Below, piece after piece: positions 1 through 5,280 of a stretch of 6,725 nt of DNA. The notes under the pieces were generated by a model that saw only the letters and a list, made by a program, of their open reading frames with translations, made no database searches and was not told where the DNA came from. Position 1 is the stretch's first letter; the number at the start of each line of letters is the position of its first letter. The position numbers and the translations under genes were made by a program. This DNA comes from Amylibacter sp. GTDB taxonomy: Bacteria > Pseudomonadota > Alphaproteobacteria > Rhodobacterales > Rhodobacteraceae. Location of the stretch: positions 1 through 6,725 of the forward strand of contig JALWOO010000241.1 of assembly GCA_027083485.1 (NCBI GenBank), written 5' to 3'.

Positions 1-1
1 C

Positions 2-757
2 TTCCCCGAAGGCAAGACCATCGTCAACACCCGTGCGTGGGGAGTTGTGCGGGCGGGGGACACCGGCCCTGCGCTGTTGCTTTTGCCCGGCACATTGGGG
101 CGGGGGGATATTTTCTGGCAACAGATTGATGCCCTGCGCGGGCGGGTGCGTATTCTGGCGCTGACCTATCCGGAGACCGGCGGCATCATCGACTGGGCGC
201 AGGATATTGACCGGTTGCTGACGGATCACGGGTTTTCTTCGGTTACGGTGCTCGGGTCTTCGCTTGGCGGGTATCTGGCACAATATTTTGCAGCAACCTA
301 TCCCCAAAGGGTCGCGCGATTGGTGGCGGCAAATACCCTTGCCAGTCTGGATATTCTGGCCCACAGCCCGCCCTATAACACCGATATAGATGCGCTTTCG
401 GAGCGCGATTTGATGACGGGCTTTACCGCCAAACTACAGGCGTTGAAACCGGTGAAACCGGATTTGGCGGGGCTGTTGCTGGCCGAAGTCGAAGGCCGCA
501 TTCCGGTTCGGGAATTGCGAAACCGGCTCAAGGCGTTGCAAGGTGGGCCGGAACTGCCGGCCCAGACTTTGGAGCCTGACAACATATTCACCGTCGAATC
601 CGATGATGACCAACTGATCCCCGAACCGGTGCGCCGGGCTGTGTGGGCGGCTTTGAAACCTGCGCGTGCCTATGTTTTTGAAAACGGCACCCATTTTCCC
701 TATGTGACACAGCCGCAAAAATACACGGCGATGCTGGCCGAAATACTGGAGGTGTAA
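2..757 (+). CDS. Alpha/beta hydrolase, maspardin-like (5' partial)
   Basis: This is an alpha/beta-hydrolase-fold enzyme, probably a cytoplasmic serine hydrolase of unknown substrate. A GTG at 47 is a possible start, but the frame stays open to the left edge and the 15 preceding codons (FPEGKTIVNTRAWGV) look like the first strands of the fold, so the true start is probably outside the window. Counting from the GTG, I see an oxyanion-hole-type LLLLPGTLG loop (11-18), the nucleophile elbow GSSLGG (70-75, Ser72), a likely acid Asp188 in DQLIP, and His216 in GTHFPYV. The GRGDIFWQQ segment, the ALTYP turn and the HFPY ending resemble, from memory, maspardin (SPG21/ACP33), in which the His position appears to be Asn; here the triad looks complete. 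The stop lies 3 bases before the next start, implying translational coupling. Family assignment is secure; the maspardin link is inference and the substrate is unknown. Confidence 0.85.
   Translation, partial: FPEGKTIVNTRAWGVVRAGDTGPALLLLPGTLGRGDIFWQQIDALRGRVRILALTYPETGGIIDWAQDIDRLLTDHGFSSVTVLGSSLGGYLAQYFAATYPQRVARLVAANTLASLDILAHSPPYNTDIDALSERDLMTGFTAKLQALKPVKPDLAGLLLAEVEGRIPVRELRNRLKALQGGPELPAQTLEPDNIFTVESDDDQLIPEPVRRAVWAALKPARAYVFENGTHFPYVTQPQKYTAMLAEILEV
748..753 (+). promoter_or_regulatory. Strong ribosome binding site for the mu-crystallin-family gene
   Basis: GGAGGT lies 7 bases before the ATG at 761, a near-perfect Shine-Dalgarno sequence at good spacing. It sits inside the last codons of the preceding hydrolase gene, so ribosomes finishing that gene stop next to this site. 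This supports the 761 start and coupled translation of the two genes. Confidence 0.8.
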
Positions 758-760
758 TCC

Positions 761-1741
761 ATGCTGACCCTGTCCAATGCGGATATTCGCGCACTTTTGC
801 CGATGCAGGCCGCGATTGATCTGGTGGCCAAGGCGATGGGGGCGGCTTCTGCCGGTCAGGCTACGCTTCCCTTGCGTCAAGCAATGCCGCTGGATGCGCC
901 GAACCTGCTGGGGATTATGCCGGGGGCCATGCAGGAACCGGCCTGTTATGGCACCAAATTGATAAGCCTCTATCCGGATAATCCGGCCAAGGGCTATTCC
1001 TCCCATCTGGGGCTGATGGTGTTGTTTGAACGCGACCACGGCACGCCGATGGCAATTATGGACGCAGGGCTGTTGACCGGCATTCGCACGGCGGCGGCCA
1101 GCGCGGTTGCCACGCGGGTATTGGCCCGGTCGCAAGCCTCGGTTCTGGCGATTGTTGGCACAGGAGAACAGGCGCAGCACCACATCGAGGCAATCTGTGC
1201 CGTGCGCCCGATTGCAAAGGTCTGGATTGCGGGCCGCACTGCGGAACGGGGTAGGGCCTTTGCCGCCAGTATGGCCGAAAAATATCCGCAGATTGATATT
1301 CAGGCGGCGCAGAATATCCGTAACGCCGTTCAGGATGCGGATATTGTCTGTACGGTGACTTCGGCACGGGACACGGTTTTGCACGGCGACTGGATCCGTG
1401 CGGGCACCCATGTGAACGCGGTCGGGGCCTCGGTTCCGACCCTGCGCGAGATTGACGAAAACCTTGTGGTCAAATCCGGTTTGTTCGTGGATTACCGCCC
1501 GTCTGCGCTGGCGCAAGCGCGGGATATTATCGAGGCGCTGGAAAACGGGGCTATCACCAAAGACCACATTCAGGGTGAAATCGGCGAGGTGCTGAACGGC
1601 AGCATTCCCGGACGCAAGGATGCCGGACAGGTCACGCTTTACCGGTCCATGGGGATCGCGGCGCAGGATTTGATTTGCGCCCATCACGTGGCAGAGCAGG
1701 CAAAAATACGCGGGCTTGGCACCTCTGTATCAATTTTCTGA
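761..1741 (+). CDS. Ornithine cyclodeaminase/mu-crystallin family protein
   Basis: This is a cytoplasmic NAD(P)-dependent enzyme of 326 residues, a usual length for the family. The substrate-binding part carries Lys66 (GTKLISLYP) and Arg109 (LTGIRTAAASA), matching the conserved Lys/Arg of Pseudomonas ornithine cyclodeaminase with the same 43-residue spacing. The Rossmann part has GTGEQA (133-138). VGASVPTLREID (221-232) and TLYRSMGIAAQDL (292-304) complete the family pattern. The catalytic Asp of true ornithine cyclodeaminase (GGDCP) is replaced by Ser224, as I recall for mu-crystallin and ketimine reductases, so ring-closing deamination of ornithine is unlikely. Plausible activities are reduction of a cyclic imine or alpha-imino acid, or alanine-dehydrogenase-type chemistry. 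BhcD iminosuccinate reductase belongs to the same family, but no bhcABC genes are visible here. The gene is tightly linked to the upstream hydrolase and probably also to the downstream dienelactone hydrolase. Confidence 0.9.
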   Translation: MLTLSNADIRALLPMQAAIDLVAKAMGAASAGQATLPLRQAMPLDAPNLLGIMPGAMQEPACYGTKLISLYPDNPAKGYSSHLGLMVLFERDHGTPMAIMDAGLLTGIRTAAASAVATRVLARSQASVLAIVGTGEQAQHHIEAICAVRPIAKVWIAGRTAERGRAFAASMAEKYPQIDIQAAQNIRNAVQDADIVCTVTSARDTVLHGDWIRAGTHVNAVGASVPTLREIDENLVVKSGLFVDYRPSALAQARDIIEALENGAITKDHIQGEIGEVLNGSIPGRKDAGQVTLYRSMGIAAQDLICAHHVAEQAKIRGLGTSVSIF

Positions 1742-1766
1742 AAAACGGTTAATCTGTTGCCATGCG

Positions 1767-1774
1767 AGGGAGAG
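1767..1774 (+). promoter_or_regulatory. Ribosome binding site that decides the dienelactone hydrolase start
   Basis: AGGGAGAG ends 5 bases before the ATG at 1780. An earlier in-frame ATG at 1762 lies immediately upstream of this site and would place it inside the coding region. No comparable purine-rich sequence precedes 1762 (the bases there read CGGTTAATCTGTTGCC). The site therefore favours 1780 as the start. Confidence 0.65.
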
Positions 1775-1779
1775 CAACC

Positions 1780-2529
1780 ATGGTGATGCAGGGCTATAGC
1801 AAGACAGAATTTTCAACCGATGCGGTGGACGGCAAGCCGCTGAAACATGATGTATACACCAAGGGCGATGGGCCGGTGGTGCTGATCATTCAGGAATTGC
1901 CGGGCATCGGGGTGGAAACCTTGCGGCTGGCAGACAAATTGCAGGCGGCCGGATTTCGGGTGGTGCTGCCGCATTTGTTCGGCCCGCTGGGCAAGCTGTC
2001 CTTTGTCGGAAACATCGCGCGCCTGTTTTGTATGCGCCGTGAATTTTCCCTGTTTGAACGCCATAAAACCAGCCCCGTTGTCCGCTGGCTCGGTGCGCTT
2101 TGCGCTGCGCTGAAACAGCAGTATCAGCAACCGGGCATTGGGGTTATCGGCATGTGCCTGACCGGAAATTTTGCAATTTCCCTGATGGCCAATGATGCGG
2201 TGCTGGCGGCGGTGGCGTCGCAACCGTCTTTGCCGTTGTTTGCCCCGTCTGCCCTGCACATGTCAGAGCAGGACATTCAGGAGATTCGTCAGGGGCTGGA
2301 TGAAAAAGGGGCCATGCTGGCGTTTCGCTTTGCCGGCGACAAGCTTTGCCCCCAAGCCAAATTTGACGCGCTGGATGCGGCATTCAACGATGATCGGGAA
2401 CGCATCAGGTTGACCAATGTGCCGGGCAACAAACATGCCTTGCTGACCGTGCATTTTATCGACGCGGCAGGATCGCCTACAGATCAGGCGTTGCAGCAGG
2501 TTCTAGCCTATTTCAAAGATAAGCTTTAG
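1780..2529 (+). CDS. Dienelactone hydrolase family protein
   Basis: This is an alpha/beta-hydrolase-fold enzyme of the dienelactone hydrolase family, about 249 residues from the chosen ATG at 1780 (255 from the ATG at 1762, 247 from 1786). In the 255-residue numbering, the family triad is visible as Cys132 in GVIGMCLTGNFA, Asp193 in RFAGDKLCP and His225 in GNKHALLTVHF. Glu45 in QELPGIG matches the conserved QE-x-x-G segment that controls the Cys nucleophile. The central region with REFSLFERHKTSPVVRWL and the SQPSLP segment mark a subgroup distinct from chlorocatechol-pathway ClcD-type enzymes, so 4-carboxymethylenebutenolide hydrolysis should not be assumed. No signal peptide is seen, so it is probably cytoplasmic. 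It follows the mu-crystallin-like gene by 38 bases without an evident terminator and is likely co-transcribed. The substrate is unknown; a lactone or ester from the same pathway is a reasonable guess. Confidence 0.88.
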   Translation: MVMQGYSKTEFSTDAVDGKPLKHDVYTKGDGPVVLIIQELPGIGVETLRLADKLQAAGFRVVLPHLFGPLGKLSFVGNIARLFCMRREFSLFERHKTSPVVRWLGALCAALKQQYQQPGIGVIGMCLTGNFAISLMANDAVLAAVASQPSLPLFAPSALHMSEQDIQEIRQGLDEKGAMLAFRFAGDKLCPQAKFDALDAAFNDDRERIRLTNVPGNKHALLTVHFIDAAGSPTDQALQQVLAYFKDKL

Positions 2530-2535
2530 CGGTCC

Positions 2536-3075
2536 CTAATTGTCGCCCGGTGGTGGCGCTGTCGGGGTGCGCGCACCGGCGCGGCGCATGCGGGCCAATT
2601 CGCGTCTTGCGGCAAGGGTCTGATCTTCGTAGCGCCGGAAATAGGTATTGGTGCCGAACCAGCGTTCAAACAGTCTTGGCCCGTTTTTCTCACGGAATTT
2701 CTGATCTTCTTTGGCCGTGACCTCGCGAATGTTCTGGGCGGTGCCAAAACGTGTGGCCGCCGTCAATAGCGGGGCTTCACCGCGATTGATGCGATCACTG
2801 TCGAGCCGTTTGGGCTGTCCACCCATGGCGGCAACAGCATCGTGGAAGGGTTTTGGATCAACCAGATTGGGGCCGCCCAGGTCCGGTTCGGGCAGAGTGG
2901 TCACATCATCCGGAATTTGCAGGGGTTTGGTCGGCAAAATGGCAAATTCATCCGGTCCGGAGCCTTTGCTACTGCTGGCAAACAGCTTGCCAATGCCGCT
3001 CTGGGTGTCGCCACAGCCAGCAAGAAAACTGGCAATAACTGCCATCATCGCAATTTTAAACAGTCCGGTTTTCAT
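2536..3075 (-). CDS. DUF3035-family lipoprotein, BamF-like
   Basis: This is a predicted outer-membrane lipoprotein of 179 residues. I chose the ATG at 3075 because the protein then starts with a clean signal peptide: basic MKTGLFK, a hydrophobic stretch, and lipobox LAGC with Cys21. The longer reading uses a TTG at 3096 and adds MIRACAG, which disturbs the signal. AAGGG at 3087-3091 precedes the ATG by 11 bases. The mature part begins with a low-complexity Ser/Gly linker, then PDEFAILPTKPLQIP (41-55), typical of DUF3035 proteins and reminiscent of the extended N-terminal segment of BamC. The middle and C-terminal regions are charged and the last residues are Pro-rich (TAPPPGDN). DUF3035 proteins have been linked to the alphaproteobacterial BamF subunit of the beta-barrel assembly machinery; I recall this link but could not check it. 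The gene follows lspA, whose product would process this prolipoprotein, and ends 6 bases from the convergent hydrolase gene. Confidence 0.8.
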   Translation of the reverse strand: MKTGLFKIAMMAVIASFLAGCGDTQSGIGKLFASSSKGSGPDEFAILPTKPLQIPDDVTTLPEPDLGGPNLVDPKPFHDAVAAMGGQPKRLDSDRINRGEAPLLTAATRFGTAQNIREVTAKEDQKFREKNGPRLFERWFGTNTYFRRYEDQTLAARRELARMRRAGARTPTAPPPGDN

Positions 3076-3134
3076 CCCTGCACATGCCCTTATCAACCCA
3101 CTTGTCGAAGGTTTACCCTAGTTTTTAACGGAGG

Positions 3135-3608
3135 TCACGCTCTTTGCTGCAAGCGTTCTGAAAACAATACAAGTCCAATCGCACCGACAAAGATCGATAC
3201 ATCCGCCACGTTGAACGAATAGGGGTTGCGCCAGCCACAACAGGACATGTTCAGGAAATCGGCCACCGCCCCGTAAACGATGCGATCGACCGTATTTCCA
3301 AGCGCCCCGCCAACGATGCAGGCAATCAGAAACGTGCCGAACCAGCCGGTAAAGCGCCGCCCCCACCAGAGTACGCCAACCGTAACAGTCAAGGTAACAG
3401 CGATCAAAATATACCGGAGCATGTCGGACCCTTGGCCGGAAAACAGGCCAAAGTTAACGCCCTCGTTCCAGGCCATACGCAGGTTCAGATAGGGCGGGAA
3501 AACATTAATGGCCTGACGCATCATCAGATCAAGGTATTCCACCACAAACCATTTGCTGCTTTGGTCTAACAGGAAAATAATGGCTGATAATAGCAGGATA
3601 CGTTTCAT
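3135..3608 (-). CDS. lspA: Lipoprotein signal peptidase (signal peptidase II)
   Basis: LspA is the inner-membrane aspartyl peptidase that removes signal peptides from prolipoproteins after diacylglyceryl modification of the lipobox Cys. The protein has 157 residues, a normal length. Four hydrophobic segments are visible (about 3-15, 65-82, 90-105 and 135-150). Family motifs are LDQSSK (14-19), NEGVNFG (48-54), GNTVDR (104-109) with Asn105 and Arg109, VADF with Asp117, and FNVAD with Asn133 and Asp136. Asp117 and Asp136 correspond to the catalytic pair Asp124/Asp143 of the Pseudomonas aeruginosa enzyme, with identical 19-residue spacing. The Cys-Cys stretch between them fits what I recall of Rhodobacterales LspA. 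The gene starts 18 bases after the purH stop codon and precedes a lipoprotein gene by 59 bases, so it is likely co-transcribed with both. Confidence 0.97.
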   Translation of the reverse strand: MKRILLLSAIIFLLDQSSKWFVVEYLDLMMRQAINVFPPYLNLRMAWNEGVNFGLFSGQGSDMLRYILIAVTLTVTVGVLWWGRRFTGWFGTFLIACIVGGALGNTVDRIVYGAVADFLNMSCCGWRNPYSFNVADVSIFVGAIGLVLFSERLQQRA

Positions 3609-3614
3609 TTCTCG

Positions 3615-3620
3615 CCCTTT
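3615..3620 (-). promoter_or_regulatory. Ribosome binding site of lspA
   Basis: On the minus strand AAAGGG precedes the lspA ATG (3608) by 6 bases, within the 18-base gap after purH. It supports the chosen lspA start. The short gap leaves no room for a terminator, which supports co-transcription with purH. Confidence 0.65.
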
Positions 3621-3626
3621 CTAAGC

Positions 3627-5216
3627 TTAGTGCCGGAAGTGTCGCATGCCGGTAAAGACCATGGCAAGGCCTGCCTCGTCTGCAGCGGCGATCACCTCGG
3701 CGTCGCGCATGGACCCCCCGGGCTGGATCACTGCGGTTGCACCGGCTTGTGCGGCTGTGATCAGGCCATCGGCAAATGGGAAGAAGGCATCCGAGGCCAC
3801 AACCGACCCTTTGGTCAGCGGTTCATCCAGCCCCATGATTTCGGCCATATCCTGTGATTTGCGCGCGGCGATATGGGCGCTGTCAACGCGGCTCATCTGC
3901 CCAGCCCCAACACCCACGGTTGCGCCGTTTTTCACATAGATAATGGCGTTGGATTTCACATGTTTGGCGATTTTCCAGGCCAGAATCAGGTCGGCAAGTT
4001 CTTGCTCGCCCGGGGCGCGCTTGGTGACGACCTTCAAATCTTCGGGTGCCACATAGCCGTTGTCGCGGTCCTGAACCAGATAACCGCCGGACACCTGTTT
4101 CCATGTCTGCCCGGGTGCTTTCACATCCGGCAGGCCGCCGGTGGTCAGCAGACGCAGGTTTTTCTTGGGGATGAAAACCTTGCGGGCCTCGTCCGTGGCG
4201 TCCGGCGCGATAACGACCTCGGTAAAGATTTCCACGATCTTTTCGGCGGTTTCCTTGTCCAGCGTCTGGTTCAGCGCAATGATGCCGCCAAAGGCCGAAG
4301 TGCGGTCACAATCAAACGCTGCCTGATAGGCTTCGGCCAGCGTGGCCCCGCGTGCCACACCGCAGGGGTTGGCGTGTTTGATGATCGCGCAGGCGGGGCC
4401 TTCTGCCGGATCAAATTCGGCCACCAGCTCAAACGCCGCGTCTGTGTCGTTGATGTTGTTATAGGACAATTCCTTGCCCTGAAGCTGTGTCGCCGTTGCC
4501 ACGCCCGGACGGGTGGAGCCGTCCTTGTAAAACGCCGCCTTCTGGTGCGGGTTTTCACCATAGCGCAGGGGCTGCGCCAACGTGCCGGCAATGGCGCGGC
4601 GACGCGGGGTTTTGCGCCCGATGGCATCGGCCATCCAGCTGCTGACAGCCGCGTCATAGGCCGCCGTGCGGGCATAGGCGCGCTGCGACATTTCCTTGCG
4701 AAAGGCAGAGGTCGTGCCGTGGTTTTCATCCATTTCCGCGATCAGGGTTTCATAGTCTTCCACATCGACAATGGTGGTGACAAAGGCATGGTTCTTGGCG
4801 GCGGCGCGAATCATCGCCGGGCCGCCAATGTCGATATTTTCAATGCAGGTATCGAAATCCGCGCCCTTGGCGACGGTTTCTTCAAACGGGTACAGGTTGA
4901 CCACCAGCAGATCAATCGCGCCGATGCCATGTTCGTTCATGGCGGCCACATGCTCGGGATTGTCGCGCAGCGCCAGCAGCCCGCCATGCACCATAGGGTG
5001 CAGGGTTTTGACCCGCCCATCCATCATTTCGGGAAAATTGGTAATCTCGGAAACATCGGTAACCGGCAGTCCTGCATCACGAATTGCCTTGGCCGTGCCG
5101 CCGGTGGAGAGCAAATCCACCCCGCGCATCAGCAGTGAAGTCGCCAGATCGAGCAGGCCGGTTTTGTCGGAAACGGAAATCAGCGCGCGGTGAATGTGAA
5201 CGTGGTCTTGTGGCAT
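3627..5216 (-). CDS. purH: Bifunctional AICAR transformylase/IMP cyclohydrolase
   Basis: PurH carries out the last two steps of de novo purine synthesis in the cytoplasm: formylation of AICAR with 10-formyl-tetrahydrofolate, then ring closure to IMP. I chose the ATG at 5216, which gives 529 residues, the usual bacterial length. In-frame upstream candidates are an ATG at 5237 and a TTG at 5276 (549 residues), but those extra residues look unlike the family, and the conserved [11 protein letters not shown] follows soon after the chosen start. AAGGA (5229-5233) lies 12 bases upstream, a long spacing, so the start rests mainly on homology. The N-terminal MGS-like cyclohydrolase domain shows SVSDKTG (14-20), [21 protein letters not shown] (65-79) and [15 protein letters not shown] (128-142). 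The transformylase part has LRYGENPHQ (217-225), [14 protein letters not shown] (248-261) and the catalytic Lys280-His281 pair in IIKHANPCG, with [10 protein letters not shown] near the end. It appears complete, terminating in GMRHFRH. Confidence 0.98.
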   Translation of the reverse strand: MPQDHVHIHRALISVSDKTGLLDLATSLLMRGVDLLSTGGTAKAIRDAGLPVTDVSEITNFPEMMDGRVKTLHPMVHGGLLALRDNPEHVAAMNEHGIGAIDLLVVNLYPFEETVAKGADFDTCIENIDIGGPAMIRAAAKNHAFVTTIVDVEDYETLIAEMDENHGTTSAFRKEMSQRAYARTAAYDAAVSSWMADAIGRKTPRRRAIAGTLAQPLRYGENPHQKAAFYKDGSTRPGVATATQLQGKELSYNNINDTDAAFELVAEFDPAEGPACAIIKHANPCGVARGATLAEAYQAAFDCDRTSAFGGIIALNQTLDKETAEKIVEIFTEVVIAPDATDEARKVFIPKKNLRLLTTGGLPDVKAPGQTWKQVSGGYLVQDRDNGYVAPEDLKVVTKRAPGEQELADLILAWKIAKHVKSNAIIYVKNGATVGVGAGQMSRVDSAHIAARKSQDMAEIMGLDEPLTKGSVVASDAFFPFADGLITAAQAGATAVIQPGGSMRDAEVIAAADEAGLAMVFTGMRHFRH

Positions 5217-5256
5217 GGGAGTTTTCAGTCCTTGCATGTCTTGCAACGCGCCGGTG

Positions 5257-5275
5257 TGCCCCGGTTTCAGGGGCA
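5257..5275 (-). other. Small hairpin between the heparinase-like gene and purH
   Basis: TGCCCC and GGGGCA form a perfect 6-base-pair stem around a 7-base loop, just after the heparinase-like stop codon and about 40 bases before the purH ATG. No T-run follows on the minus strand, so it does not qualify as an intrinsic terminator. It could be an mRNA processing or stability element, or chance in GC-rich sequence. The 64-base gap shows nothing else I recognise; in particular I see no purine riboswitch. Confidence 0.3.
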
Positions 5276-5280
5276 ACGGA

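Noticed and set aside
434..1687. Long minus-strand open frame of 417 codons under the first two plus-strand genes
   Set aside because: It spans two recognisable genes on the opposite strand, its translation is rich in Arg, His and Gln without any family motif, and it crosses the intergenic boundary. It is an antisense shadow.
1734..1744. TTTTC-T-GAAAA inverted repeat at the end of the mu-crystallin-like gene, considered as a terminator
   Set aside because: The stem is five weak AT-rich pairs with a one-base loop and no following T-run, so it cannot act as an intrinsic terminator.
2566..2577. Perfect 12-base palindrome GGTGCGCGCACC near the convergent stop codons
   Set aside because: It lies inside the lipoprotein coding region, is too short and lacks both a loop and a T-run, so I do not call it a terminator or a protein-binding site.
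3076..3134. Possible promoter or CtrA-type site between lspA and the lipoprotein gene
   Set aside because: TTAA is present but the second half-site at the right spacing is not, and no convincing -35/-10 pair was found. An internal promoter cannot be excluded but is not supported.
3237..3260. Cys-Cys pair between the LspA catalytic Asp residues, considered as an unusual insertion
   Set aside because: The Asp-to-Asp spacing of 19 residues is the same as in the Pseudomonas enzyme, so nothing is inserted. The stretch fits what I recall of Rhodobacterales LspA.
3621..3630. Palindrome CTAAGCTTAG overlapping the purH stop codon
   Set aside because: It is only 10 bases long with no loop or T-run, and lspA starts a few bases later. 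It is likely chance.
3873..5138. Long plus-strand open frame of 421 codons opposite purH
   Set aside because: It is the antisense of a highly conserved purH gene with no recognisable domain. Codon bias in GC-rich DNA explains the open frame.
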